A stretch of 64,000 bases of DNA from Marimonas arenosa (lineage in GTDB: Bacteria; Pseudomonadota; Alphaproteobacteria; Rhodobacterales; Rhodobacteraceae). A program made the translations under genes and the position numbers. The DNA lies in contig NZ_JANHAX010000001.1 of NCBI RefSeq assembly GCF_030848945.1, forward strand, positions 806,001 through 870,000, given 5' to 3'. The notes beneath the pieces were generated by a model, which was not told the DNA's origin, searched no databases, and saw only the letters and a program-made list of their open reading frames with translations. Of the stretch, positions 45,641-54,830 are shown in pieces; positions within the stretch are counted from its first letter, which is position 1, and every line of letters begins with the position of its first letter.

Positions 45641-48600
45641 CGGCCTGCGGTAACGCAGCCGCCTTGCGCAGTTCTTCGCGCTTGACCGCCGCCGCCGCGG
45701 CATGACGCTCGCGCACATGGCCATAGCCGCGGATGTGTTCGGGCAGGTCGAGCAGTTCGGTCAGAACATCGGCGTTGCTGTCATCTCGGTTGGCCAGCGC
45801 AAAATCGATATCGGCCCGGTAATCGGCCAGCAGCCTGCGGGCCAGCACCGCGTCGTCACTGTTGCGGAACGGGTCCAGCATGGTGCCGCGCAGGAAACGC
45901 AGCCGGTTGAGCAGCCCGAAGAAGCGCATCGCGGTCTTGCCCTTGACCGCGCCCTTGACCATCTTGCCGGTCTTCTCGTCGCGTCCACCATAGGGCCAGG
46001 CGCCGAAATAGAAGGTCAGTTCCATGTCGCCCTCGAAGGTCTCGTCCAGCTCCTTGCGGAAGCTTGGCTTGGCATAAAGCCGCGCCACCTCCCATTCATC
46101 CTTGACCGCCATCAGTTTGTAGAGCCCACGGGCCGCCGCCATTACGGCATCTCCCGGCAGACCCTTGGACTGCAATTGAGCGATGCGATCGGTGTAGGAC
46201 TTGGCGAAAGCTGCATCTTTGTAGGCGGTCAGGTTCTGGGCGCGGTGCGCGATGACTTCCTCCAGCGTTTGCGGGCGGTGGGCGTCAAGCTCGACCGGCG
46301 CATCGTCTCCGGCCAGTGCACGCGCGGCCTGCGGGTCGGCCAGCGCCAGACGGCCCAGATCAAAGGCCTGCATGTTCCTGGCCACGGCCACACCATTCAG
46401 TTCAATCGCGCGGTGGATTGCCGCCAGCGACAGCGGAATGCCGCCCTGTTGCCACGCCGCGCCCATCAGCACCATGTTGGCAAAGACCCGGTCGCCCATG
46501 ACCTTTTCAGCCAGGTTCTGAGCATCGAAGGCCACCGTATCCTCGCCCAGCACACGGGTCAGGCGTTCGACCTGCTCGGCGCCGTTCAACTGCCAATCGG
46601 GATTGGCCGAGAATTCTGCGGTGGGCACCACGGTGGTGTCGGTCACGGCAAGCGATTTGCCAGGGGTCAGCTTCGACAGGGCCTCATCCCCGGCGGCAAC
46701 CACGAGGTCGCAGCCGATCAACGCATCCGCCTCGCCGCTGGCAATGCGCGTGGCGCGCATATCATCGGGACTTTGTGCGATCTTGATATGGCTGTGCACC
46801 GCGCCGTATTTCTGCGCCAGCCCGGTGATGTCGAGATTGGACGAAAAATACCCGTCCGCATGCGCCGCCACCGCCAGGGTTTGGCCCACGGTCACTACAC
46901 CCGCCCCGCCGATGCCCGAGACAAGGATCGACCACGACCCGTCAATGGCGCGCGGCGCAGGATCAGGCAAGTGGCTGACGTCGATACTGACCGCGTCGCG
47001 CCGTGCCTTGCGCGGGCTGGCCCCGGTGACGGTCACGAAGGACGGGCAGAACCCCTCAACGCAGGAGAAATCCTTGTTGCACGAGGACTGGTTGATCCTG
47101 CGTTTGCGGCCAAGCTCGGTCTCCAGCGGCTCGATCGCCATGCAGGCCGAGACGGTGGAACAATCGCCGCAGCCTTCGCAGACCTCGGGGTTGATATAGG
47201 CGCGCTTGTCCGGGTCGGCCCATTTGCCGCGCTTGCGCAGGCGGCGGCGCTCGGTGGCGCAGGGCTGGTCATAGATGATCACCGTGACGCCGGGATGCTT
47301 GCGCAACTCTTTCTGCACCAACTCCATTTCGGTGCGCGGATGCAGGGTGACGCCGCCGCCGACAAAGCCCTTGCCTTCGAACTTGCCCACCTCGTCGGTG
47401 ACCAGCGCGATCCGCTCCACCCCTTCGGCCAAGAGCTGCTGCACCATCATTTCAGGCGTGATCTCGCCGTCATGCGGCTGGCCGCCGGTCATCGAGACGA
47501 AGCCGTTGTGCAACAGCTTGTAGGTGATGTTGGCGTCTGTCGCGATTGCCGCGCGGATCGCCATCAGGCCCGAATGGAAATACGTCCCGTCACCCATATT
47601 GGCGAACACGTGCTTTTCATCCGTAAACGGGTATTGCCCCAGCCACATGGCGCCTTCACCGCCCATATGGCTGATCGAATTGGTCTTTGTCGGGTCGCGC
47701 AGCACCGCCATGGTGTGGCAGCCGATCCCGGCCAGCGCCCGGCTGCCGTCGATCACCTGGGTCGAGCGGCCATGCGGGCAGCCGGCGCAGAAGGAGGGCG
47801 GCCGGATCGCGCCCGCCCCAAGCGACGGCGGCGCATCAGGGCGGTTGGGCAGCGACAGGCCGCATTCCGGGTCGGTTTCGTTGGCCACCTTCACCAGCAC
47901 CTGGGTGATCATGGTCGGATCGATCTCGCCGAAATTCGGGAAGGCGCAATCGCTGGCCTCGGCGGTATAGGCCTGCCCATGATAGGTCTTGCCGACAATC
48001 CGCGGCGCCTGACCGGTGCCGTATAGGATCGCGCGGATCTGATCCTCGAGCAGCGGGCGCTTTTCCTCGACCACGAGGATCGTGTTCAGGCCTTCGGCGA
48101 ATTCCGCAATCATCTGCGGATCAAGCGGCCAGACCATGCCGACCTTGAGCCGCCGGACCTCCACTTTGCCCAGCCTGCCGTCCCGATAACCAAGTCCGGC
48201 GAGAGCCTGGCTCAGGTCCTGCCAGGCCTTGCCCGCGGCGACGATACCGATACGGGCATTTTCGGGTCCGTCCATCTGGTTCAGCCGATTGGCGCGGGCA
48301 TAGGCCAGAACCTTTTTCAGTTTCACATCCCAAAGCATCTGTTCCTGCACCGGGATCGGGGTGAAGGGTTTGATCGCGGTATCCGGCCCGTCATCTTCCG
48401 GCACCGTTATCTCAGGACTATCAGGCGCGACATAGACCGAGCCACCGCCCTCGACCACATCCGTCACCAGCTTCATGCCGACAAGGGTCGAGGAATACCG
48501 GCTCATCGCGATACCATGCAGCCCCATGTCGAGCACGTCCTGAGCGTTGGCCGGCGCCAGCAAGGGCGCGCCCAGCGAGGCAAAGTTCAGGTCGGAATAG

Positions 48601-49088
48601 CAGGCCAGCGTCGAAGATTTCGCGCCATGGTCATCGCCCACCAGCAAGAGCGTGCCGCCCTTTGGGTTGGTGCCTGCCAGATTGGCGTGGCGCAGCGGGT
48701 CCATCGAGCGGTCCATGCCCGGCGCCTTGCCATACCAGATCGAAAACACCCCCTCGACCCGTGCCCCGGGAAACAGCCCGACCATCTGCGAGCCCCAGGT
48801 CGCCGTCGCCGCCAGGTCTTCGTTCACGCCGGGCTGGAAATGCACGTTATGCGCCTTCAGCTCGGCCTCGGCCTGCCACAGGTTCATGTCATAGGTGCCC
48901 ACAGGCGATCCGCGATAGCCCGAGATATAACCGCCCGTACTCAGCCCTGCGGCCTCATCGCGCTTGCGCTGCTGGATCGGCAACCGCACCAGCGCCTGCA
49001 TACCGGTCATATAAACCCAGCCCTCTTCTTGCGAGAGCCGGTCCTCGAGGGTCATTTCAAGACGTTTGGCGGGCACATGGGTTGTCAT
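45630..49088 (-). CDS. Indolepyruvate ferredoxin oxidoreductase (fused alpha-beta type)
   Basis: A 1152-residue enzyme that oxidatively decarboxylates aryl or branched 2-oxo acids to acyl-CoA, passing electrons to ferredoxin. In order: pyrimidine-type TPP domain (GYISGYRGSPVGTYD), TPP-binding domain (GIGCHTMAV; FANMGDGTYFHSG), a cluster site CEGCGDCSTVSAC with NQSSCNKDFSCVEGFCPSF, and a C-terminal gamma domain (SGIGGAGVVTVGQTLA). The ATG at 49088 has GAGAGGA upstream; the frame stays open further but shows no homology. It is divergent from a LysR gene. Confidence 0.92.
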   Translation of the reverse strand: MTTHVPAKRLEMTLEDRLSQEEGWVYMTGMQALVRLPIQQRKRDEAAGLSTGGYISGYRGSPVGTYDMNLWQAEAELKAHNVHFQPGVNEDLAATATWGSQMVGLFPGARVEGVFSIWYGKAPGMDRSMDPLRHANLAGTNPKGGTLLLVGDDHGAKSSTLACYSDLNFASLGAPLLAPANAQDVLDMGLHGIAMSRYSSTLVGMKLVTDVVEGGGSVYVAPDSPEITVPEDDGPDTAIKPFTPIPVQEQMLWDVKLKKVLAYARANRLNQMDGPENARIGIVAAGKAWQDLSQALAGLGYRDGRLGKVEVRRLKVGMVWPLDPQMIAEFAEGLNTILVVEEKRPLLEDQIRAILYGTGQAPRIVGKTYHGQAYTAEASDCAFPNFGEIDPTMITQVLVKVANETDPECGLSLPNRPDAPPSLGAGAIRPPSFCAGCPHGRSTQVIDGSRALAGIGCHTMAVLRDPTKTNSISHMGGEGAMWLGQYPFTDEKHVFANMGDGTYFHSGLMAIRAAIATDANITYKLLHNGFVSMTGGQPHDGEITPEMMVQQLLAEGVERIALVTDEVGKFEGKGFVGGGVTLHPRTEMELVQKELRKHPGVTVIIYDQPCATERRRLRKRGKWADPDKRAYINPEVCEGCGDCSTVSACMAIEPLETELGRKRRINQSSCNKDFSCVEGFCPSFVTVTGASPRKARRDAVSIDVSHLPDPAPRAIDGSWSILVSGIGGAGVVTVGQTLAVAAHADGYFSSNLDITGLAQKYGAVHSHIKIAQSPDDMRATRIASGEADALIGCDLVVAAGDEALSKLTPGKSLAVTDTTVVPTAEFSANPDWQLNGAEQVERLTRVLGEDTVAFDAQNLAEKVMGDRVFANMVLMGAAWQQGGIPLSLAAIHRAIELNGVAVARNMQAFDLGRLALADPQAARALAGDDAPVELDAHRPQTLEEVIAHRAQNLTAYKDAAFAKSYTDRIAQLQSKGLPGDAVMAAARGLYKLMAVKDEWEVARLYAKPSFRKELDETFEGDMELTFYFGAWPYGGRDEKTGKMVKGAVKGKTAMRFFGLLNRLRFLRGTMLDPFRNSDDAVLARRLLADYRADIDFALANRDDSNADVLTELLDLPEHIRGYGHVRERHAAAAAVKREELRKAAALPQADAA

Positions 49089-49148
49089 CTGGCAGTCCTC
49101 TCTCACAGCGCATGGGTGAGGATAGCAGACAATGCCAATTCGCAATAA

Positions 49149-49173
49149 TTTGATATTTCTTTCGTTTTGATAT
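49149..49173. promoter_or_regulatory. Direct repeat in the LysR/oxidoreductase gap
   Basis: TTTGATAT occurs at 49149-49156 and again at 49166-49173, 17 bases apart, in the AT-rich 133-base gap between divergent genes. It could be an operator for the LysR regulator at 49222; this is inferred from position only. Confidence 0.4.
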
Positions 49174-49221
49174 CTTTTCCAAATAGTATGATCGGATCGC
49201 CAAGACACCGAAAGCGCGCCC

Positions 49222-50130
49222 ATGCTGACCCTCAACCAACTCCGGCATTTCCACCTGGTGGCGGAAACCGGCAATTTCGCCCAGGCGGCCAGGCTGGCGC
49301 ATATCACCCAGCCGGCGCTCAGCAATTCTATCCGCTTACTGGAAGAAAAGCTGGCCTTGCAGCTGTTTGACCGGCGCGACCGTCCCGTGCGCCTGACGGC
49401 CGCCGGGCGCGAGTTGCTTGCCCGTTCCCAGACGCTGCTGTCCGAATCGCGCAACCTTGAAAAGAGCATCTCGTATATGTCAGAGGGCTCGGTTGGGCAT
49501 CTCAGGATCGGCATGACCGCCGTATCCTCGGCCAGTATCGGCGGCGAAATTTTGGCGCGATGGTGTGGCGACCGTCCGGGCCTGAGCGCCGATGTCACCG
49601 TCGCCAATACGCCCATACTGCTGGACATGCTGCGCGATGAGACGCTTGACCTGGTCATCGGCGAAGCGCGCGACCTACCGAAATCCACGACAGATTTCGA
49701 GACCGAGGCGCTGCCTTTACAGTCCGGAGGCGCGTTTTGCCGGGACGGCCACCCGCTGTTAGGCAAAGCGGCTCTCGAATTCTCAGACCTCCTGCCCTAC
49801 CGCTTTGCCGGATCGCATTTCCCGACGGTCCTACTGGACGAGTTGGCGCAGCATTTCGGCCTGAAAGATCGCCGCGAGATCCGGATCGCGATCGACTGCG
49901 ACAATATCGCGGTGCTGCGTGATGCGGTCGCAAACAGCGACCTGATCCTGCTCACCACCCGCGCCTGCATTCGCAATGCGTTGGCAACCGGTCAGATCAG
50001 GCAGTTGCCGGTCGAGATCGATGTAAACGCGGTCTGGCAAGCTATCACGCTGAAAACAAGCGTGCCGCACCCAGCGATACCTGACCTGCGCGAGGTCATC
50101 CGGGAGGCCACCCGGCCCAGGCCTGCGTGA
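49222..50130 (+). CDS. LysR-family transcriptional regulator
   Basis: A 302-residue regulator. The winged helix-turn-helix lies at residues 3-62 (LNQLRHFHLVAETGNFAQAA, HITQPALSNSIRLLEEKL, LFDRRDRPVRLT). The remaining 200 residues form the periplasmic-binding-like effector domain. It is divergent from the indolepyruvate oxidoreductase gene, the standard arrangement for a LysR protein controlling its neighbour in response to an amino acid or 2-oxo acid. Confidence 0.92.
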   Translation: MLTLNQLRHFHLVAETGNFAQAARLAHITQPALSNSIRLLEEKLALQLFDRRDRPVRLTAAGRELLARSQTLLSESRNLEKSISYMSEGSVGHLRIGMTAVSSASIGGEILARWCGDRPGLSADVTVANTPILLDMLRDETLDLVIGEARDLPKSTTDFETEALPLQSGGAFCRDGHPLLGKAALEFSDLLPYRFAGSHFPTVLLDELAQHFGLKDRREIRIAIDCDNIAVLRDAVANSDLILLTTRACIRNALATGQIRQLPVEIDVNAVWQAITLKTSVPHPAIPDLREVIREATRPRPA

Positions 50131-50486
50131 CACCGCAGGATATTGGCAACAGACATCGATCTCGTCATTTCCGGGTGTCTCGGACGTAATGTGCAGAGAG
50201 CGGACCTTGGAGCACGGGCAGCGTAAGTCGGCAAAGTCCCGCGAGGCGGACGATGACATCGGGTTTGGTGAATGGCGGCACCAGGCCGCAAGCCGCCAAT
50301 GACTGCCCCGGCCTTCGCACGGGCGCGCGGCAAAACGCCAAGAGGATCAGGGCTTGTTTCGAAGCCACCGGTGCGGTGCATTAACCCGGTTGGTCCGCAT
50401 GTCTTACCCCACAGCGCGCCAGACGGGGTGCCAGCCAGAGAGCCAGCCGGGTTGCCATACCCAGCCGAAACCCCGCCGTTAAGCTT
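50131..50486. other. Gene-free region with a dispersed repeat
   Basis: About 355 bases between convergent genes. No coding frame has support. The right third (50414-50462) is the second copy of the repeat found at 8825. Confidence 0.5.
50414..50462 (-). repeat. Dispersed repeat, copy B
   Basis: Matches 8825-8873 at 41 of 49 positions. On the minus strand it encodes MATRLALWLAPRLAR at the start of a 25-codon frame ending in TAA; the equivalent frame in copy A begins MAVWLARWLAPCLAR. Confidence 0.6.
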
Positions 50487-51254
50487 CTAACCCTTCCGGT
50501 CGGTGGCTTCACCTTTCGGCAACGCGAACAGCCGCCCCGGCGCCCAGCCCGCCGCATCGATGCCCGCGAGCCGCAGCATGTGCCAGATCAGCGCCAGGTT
50601 CGACGACACCACCGGCAGCCCGGTCGCCGCTTCCGCCTGTTCCAGTACGCCCAGCACCCTCAGGTTGGTGCAGCTTGCGAAGACTGCCTCACAACCTTCT
50701 GTTTTTGCAATTTTTTCTATAGAATCCAGCGTATCGCTCTCGGCAATCCGCGCAACACTCCAGTCATCCGATTGCTCAAAGCTCGCCTGGGTCAGCACCT
50801 CGATTCCCGCCGCGTCGAGCGCCGCCACCAGCGGTGCGTTCACGCTTTCAACATAGGGCGTCAGAAGCGCAATCTTCTTTGTTTCCAAAGAATTGAGCGC
50901 CGCAATGACAGCGCTCAGCGGGTTGGTCACCCGCGCATCCGGCTGCGCTTCCCCCACCAGTTCCGCCACCCGCCCGGGCCCGATCACCGTCGCCCCCGAG
51001 GTGCAGCCATATCCCACCGCATCGAGACCCGCAGGTAACAGCGCCGCGGTGGCCTGCATGTGCGCCGCCATCTTTTGCAGCGATTCCGGGGTGACATGCG
51101 GCTCGGCCGGAATCCGGGCGTGCACGAGGCTCACGCACCTGTCCCCGAGGATCCGCCGCGCTTCGTTTTCCAGCGTCTCATCGGTTGACAGCACGATCAG
51201 TCCCAGCCGGCCTTGTGTGCCGAACCCCTGGTCGAGATGATAGTTGAGCGCCAT
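50487..51254 (-). CDS. Asp/Glu racemase superfamily protein (maleate isomerase-like)
   Basis: A 255-residue protein with the two-cysteine active site of the aspartate/glutamate racemase, maleate isomerase and arylmalonate decarboxylase superfamily: GYGCTSGATVIG and VFASCTNLRVLG. VTNPLSAVIAAL and LLTPYVESVNAPLV also fit maleate isomerase relatives. The second ATG (51254) is six bases after AGAGGAGG and is preferred. The substrate is not determined. Confidence 0.85.
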   Translation of the reverse strand: MALNYHLDQGFGTQGRLGLIVLSTDETLENEARRILGDRCVSLVHARIPAEPHVTPESLQKMAAHMQATAALLPAGLDAVGYGCTSGATVIGPGRVAELVGEAQPDARVTNPLSAVIAALNSLETKKIALLTPYVESVNAPLVAALDAAGIEVLTQASFEQSDDWSVARIAESDTLDSIEKIAKTEGCEAVFASCTNLRVLGVLEQAEAATGLPVVSSNLALIWHMLRLAGIDAAGWAPGRLFALPKGEATDRKG

Positions 51255-51358
51255 GGCCATCCTCCTCTGGTGACACTCTGTCACGAAAACCAATACCGGC
51301 AAAGCCTGCTTGCAGCGCGGGCGCGTTCGCGGTCAACTCTGATCAAAGGAGTCCGATC

Positions 51359-51694
51359 ATGTCCGCGATCCGCCATCTCTGGGCCCATCACCGCCCCGTG
51401 CTGCTGCTCTTTTTCGGCGCCGCGGCGGTCACGGTGTTCTTCCTCGCGCGGCTCACGCTCTTCGCGCTGTACTGGTCCGACCCGGCGCATCGCAACCTCG
51501 CGCCCGAACCGTGGATGACGCCGGGCTATATCGCCCATTCCTGGGGCCGCGACCCGGAAGAGCTGGCACGCCATCTCGGCGCCGCGCCCGGTCGCCGCAT
51601 GACGCTCGAAGATATCGCGCGGGCCCGCGGCGTGCCGGTGGCCGAGGTGATCGCCGAACTCACCGCCCATCTCACCACGGACGCTGATCGGTGA
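51359..51694 (+). CDS. Small membrane-anchored protein of unknown function
   Basis: A 111-residue protein with one N-terminal membrane helix (residues 12-38) and a helical C-terminal domain (HTH-like TLEDIARARGVPVAEVIAEL). Its stop overlaps the start of the DedA gene (GTGA), so the two are translated together. No family identified. Confidence 0.75.
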   Translation: MSAIRHLWAHHRPVLLLFFGAAAVTVFFLARLTLFALYWSDPAHRNLAPEPWMTPGYIAHSWGRDPEELARHLGAAPGRRMTLEDIARARGVPVAEVIAELTAHLTTDADR

Positions 51695-52299
51695 GCGAGG
51701 CGCTGTTTCAACTTCTGGCCGCCCATGGCGTTCCGCTTCTGGCGCTGACCACACTGGCAAGCTGTCTCGCCTTACCGGTGCCGTCCTCGCTGATGATGCT
51801 CGCCGCAGGGGCTTTCGCCGCGTCGGGGGACCTGGGCCTCGCCACCACCGCCACGGCAGCCCTGATCGGGGCCTTAATCGGCGACCAACTGGGTTATCTT
51901 GTCGGCCGCCGTGGCCAGGCCCGTCTCGACCGGCTGATCACTGCCTATCCCAGACGAGCCGCCGTGCTGACCCGGGCCCGGGGCCTGCTGCAACGACGCG
52001 GCGGGATCGGCGTCTTTCTCAGCCGCTGGTTGTTCAGCCCGCTGGGCCCGTACGTCAATTTTGCAGCCGGGGCCGCCGGCGTGACCTGGGCCCGTTTCAC
52101 GTTCTGGGGCGCGGCCGGCGAAATCGTCTGGGTTTCGCTCTATGTTGGTCTTGGCTATGCTTTCGCTGACAACCTCGCCGCTGCCGCAGAATTCAGTAGT
52201 GATATCAGCGGCCTGCTCGCTGGCCTTGCACTAATGGTCCTGACCGGGATGTGGCTTGTCCGCGCCCTGCGCGAGCATCGCAGAAAGGAACATGCCTGA
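51691..52299 (+). CDS. DedA/SNARE-associated family membrane protein
   Basis: A 202-residue inner-membrane protein of the DedA superfamily, now linked to lipid scrambling. It shows the N-terminal re-entrant region (LALPVPSSLMMLAAGAFAASG), GDQLGYLVGRRG, and the FLSRWLFSPLGPYVNFAAGAAG motif with its conserved Arg. It starts at a GTG overlapping the upstream stop and overlaps the P450 start (TGATG). Confidence 0.88.
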   Translation: MSEALFQLLAAHGVPLLALTTLASCLALPVPSSLMMLAAGAFAASGDLGLATTATAALIGALIGDQLGYLVGRRGQARLDRLITAYPRRAAVLTRARGLLQRRGGIGVFLSRWLFSPLGPYVNFAAGAAGVTWARFTFWGAAGEIVWVSLYVGLGYAFADNLAAAAEFSSDISGLLAGLALMVLTGMWLVRALREHRRKEHA

Positions 52300-53462
52300 T
52301 GTCGGACGCCCCGGTCAGCCATATCGACCCCGCCGTCTTCGCCGCCGACCCCTATCCGACCCTCAAACGTATGCGGGCCGAGGCCCCGGTCACTTTCGTG
52401 CCCGAACTGGGCGCCACGCTTTTCACCCGCCGGGACGATATTTTCGAACAGGAAAAACGGGTTGAGACCTTTTCTTCACAACAGCCCGAAGGCCTGATGA
52501 CCCGCCTGATGGGCGAAAACATGATGCGCAAGGATGGTGCGGCCCATGCGGCCGAGCGCAAGATCCTGTTCCCGACGCTCAGCCCCAAGACCGCCCGCGA
52601 CCACTGGGCGCCCCTGTTCCGCGCCAAGACACAGGAGATCCTCGACGCGCTGAAACCCGCGGGCAGTTGCGACCTGGTGCGAGAGTTTGCCATGCCGGTC
52701 TCGGCCGAGGCGTTGAAACTGGTGACCGGGCTCGAGAACATGGCCGCCGCGGAGCTCGATCGCACCTCGCAGGGCATGATCGACGGCTGCGCCAACTATA
52801 CCGGCGACCCGGGCATCGAGGCCAATTGCCATGACTGTACTGCCTCGATCGACGCCCACATCACCGAAATGATGCCGAGGCTTGCCGAGGCCCCCAACAT
52901 GTCGGCGCTGTCGGTACAGATGCAGGCCGGGCTCGACGAGGTCGCCACCCGCGCCAATATCAAGCTGATCATCTCCGGTGGCCAGAACGAGCCGCGCGAT
53001 GCCATTGCCGGCGCCGCCTGGGCGCTACTGACCCATCCCGACCAGCACGCGACGATCCGCAACGGCCGCGCCACTTATGCCCAGGCCTTCGAGGAATACG
53101 TCCGCTGGATTTCACCGATCGGCATGTCGCCCCGGCGCGTGGCGCGCCAGGATACGGCGAACGGGATCACCTTCCAGCCCGAGGACCGGGTCTTTTTCAT
53201 GTTCTCATCGGCTGGCCACGACGAAGCCTATTTCGACAGCCCCGAAGTTTTCGACATCACCCGCGACACCGCCATGGCAATTCCGTTCGGCGCCGGCCCG
53301 CATTTCTGCGGCGGCGCGGCGATCTCCCGCGCCCTGATTGCCGACATCGCCCTGCCGATGCTGTTCGACCAGCTCCCGGACCTCGCCATCGCCGGTGCCG
53401 TGCCTTTTACCGGCTGGGCCTTCCGCGGCCCCACCGCCATGCCGGTGCGTTGGCGCGCCTGA
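52299..53462 (+). CDS. Cytochrome P450 with atypical I-helix
   Basis: A 387-residue P450. The heme Cys337 lies in FGAGPHFCGGAAISRA and the ExxR motif is EEYVR (265-269). The I-helix reads SGGQNEPRD (about 226-234), lacking the usual acid-Thr pair for oxygen activation. It overlaps the DedA stop by one base, suggesting an operon with the two membrane genes. No redox partner nearby. Confidence 0.9.
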   Translation: MSDAPVSHIDPAVFAADPYPTLKRMRAEAPVTFVPELGATLFTRRDDIFEQEKRVETFSSQQPEGLMTRLMGENMMRKDGAAHAAERKILFPTLSPKTARDHWAPLFRAKTQEILDALKPAGSCDLVREFAMPVSAEALKLVTGLENMAAAELDRTSQGMIDGCANYTGDPGIEANCHDCTASIDAHITEMMPRLAEAPNMSALSVQMQAGLDEVATRANIKLIISGGQNEPRDAIAGAAWALLTHPDQHATIRNGRATYAQAFEEYVRWISPIGMSPRRVARQDTANGITFQPEDRVFFMFSSAGHDEAYFDSPEVFDITRDTAMAIPFGAGPHFCGGAAISRALIADIALPMLFDQLPDLAIAGAVPFTGWAFRGPTAMPVRWRA

Positions 53463-53498
53463 CTTGCTCCTGCCCGCTCCGCGCCCCATATCAGGCCC

Positions 53499-54179
53499 AT
53501 GATCCGTTTCACGCCCATCCTTCTGGCCATCCTCTACGGCCTCGTCCTCTGGCGCTTCTCGGCCTGGCGACTCAAGCGCCAGCTCGATGCACAGTCGACC
53601 GAGTTGGTCGATCCTTCGCTCAAACCGCAATTCGACAAGCTCGCCCGCGCCCTCGACCTGCCGCGCATCCGCGTCCATCTCTACGAGATCCAGCCGGTGA
53701 ACGGGCTGGCCGCGCCGGACGGGCGCATCTTTCTCACCCGCGGCTTCTACGACAAATACCGCCTCGGCGAGGTCACCGGCGAAGAGCTCACCTCGGTGAT
53801 CGCGCACGAACTGGGCCATGTCGCGCTCGGACATGCCCGCCGCCGGATGATCGACTTTTCCGGGCAAAACGCCATCCGGACCGTGCTGATGATGGTCCTC
53901 GGCCGGTTCATCCCCTTCGTGGGACCCTATCTCGCCAATTTCATCACCACATTGCTGGCCGCCCGGCTCAGCCGTTCCGACGAATACGAGGCCGACGAAT
54001 ACGCCGCCGCCCTGCTCACCAAGGCTGGCATCGGCACGAGTGCGCAGAAAACCCTGTTCGAAAAGCTCGAAAACCTGACCCGGAGCAACATGGGCGCCGC
54101 CCCGGCCTGGCTGCTCAGTCACCCCAAGACCGCCAAGCGCATCAAGGCCATCGAAGCGCTCGAGGCGAAATGGAGCTGA
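53499..54179 (+). CDS. M48-family membrane metalloprotease
   Basis: A 226-residue zinc protease with one N-terminal membrane helix. The zinc motif is HELGH (His103, Glu104, His107) and the third ligand lies in SDEYEADEYAA. The end LLSHPKTAKRIKAIE is typical of M48 proteins such as HtpX and LoiP. Its role is probably envelope protein quality control. Confidence 0.92.
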   Translation: MIRFTPILLAILYGLVLWRFSAWRLKRQLDAQSTELVDPSLKPQFDKLARALDLPRIRVHLYEIQPVNGLAAPDGRIFLTRGFYDKYRLGEVTGEELTSVIAHELGHVALGHARRRMIDFSGQNAIRTVLMMVLGRFIPFVGPYLANFITTLLAARLSRSDEYEADEYAAALLTKAGIGTSAQKTLFEKLENLTRSNMGAAPAWLLSHPKTAKRIKAIEALEAKWS

Positions 54180-54214
54180 TCCGCTTCTTCATCTGGCCAA
54201 AAATATCCCGGGGT

Positions 54215-54231
54215 CCGGGGCAGAGCCCCGG
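54215..54231. repeat. GC-rich palindrome after the M48 gene
   Basis: CCGGGGCAGAGCCCCGG forms a 7-bp stem with an AGA loop, 35 bases after the M48 stop and between convergent genes. Similar elements are scattered in alphaproteobacterial genomes; it may aid termination. Confidence 0.55.
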
Positions 54232-54278
54232 TCCTGCCCGTGCCAACGACCCGGGGCTTGCCGTGACGCGCCTCTGCT

Positions 54279-54830
54279 TCAATCCAGCGCCGCACTCACC
54301 GCCTTGGCCAGCCGTGGCAACCGCGCCTTCTTGAGCAACGCCCGCGCCGTCCAGGTCTCGCCCGACAGGCGCCGGGCCTCCGCCAGCACCGCCCGCGCCA
54401 CCGATTCCACGCCGTCACGGTCGGCCTGCCAGTAGCCCAGCAGGAATGTGTCCGGATCGGCTCGGCTCAGCCCCTCCTCGGCCAGAACGCCACGCGGAAA
54501 GTCGCCCGCGTTCAGCGTCACGATCACGTCGGCCGAACCGGCGATCGCAGCCGCCAGCACATGCACATCGGCGCGGTCCGGCAGCCACAGCCGCTCTTCC
54601 AGAGATGGTTTCCACCTCACCCGCGCTTTCGGCCATTTCAGCGCCAGCAGGGCCGCCTCACCACGCGCCTGCGCCTCGCCCTCCGGGCCCAGCTTGGCCG
54701 CCGCCCGCGCCCATTCCTCTTCGATCCGCGCCGACCACAGGGGCTCGAACGCCCCGGTTGCAGCCACGCCCAGCAGCATCTCGCGCATGACCGTGGGATA
54801 GATCACGCAGGTATCCAGCACCGCCCTCAC
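54279..54830 (-). CDS. PIN-domain protein
   Basis: A 183-residue PIN-fold protein, probably an RNase. It has the N-terminal acid in AVLDTCVIYP, a second acidic set in DRADVHVLAAAI and the late Asp in SADVIVTLNAGDFP. The extended C-terminal region differs from short VapC toxins. No antitoxin gene is adjacent. It starts four bases into the end of the RlmI-like gene and so is translated after it. Confidence 0.8.
   Translation of the reverse strand: MRAVLDTCVIYPTVMREMLLGVAATGAFEPLWSARIEEEWARAAAKLGPEGEAQARGEAALLALKWPKARVRWKPSLEERLWLPDRADVHVLAAAIAGSADVIVTLNAGDFPRGVLAEEGLSRADPDTFLLGYWQADRDGVESVARAVLAEARRLSGETWTARALLKKARLPRLAKAVSAALD

Noticed and set aside
45702..48026. A 774-codon plus-strand frame opposite the indolepyruvate oxidoreductase
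   Set aside because: It is the mirror of a gene with clear TPP and iron-sulfur motifs; the translation is shadow-like.
54279..54830. VapBC toxin-antitoxin pair
   Set aside because: The PIN protein is longer than VapC toxins and its upstream neighbour is an rRNA methyltransferase, not an antitoxin.
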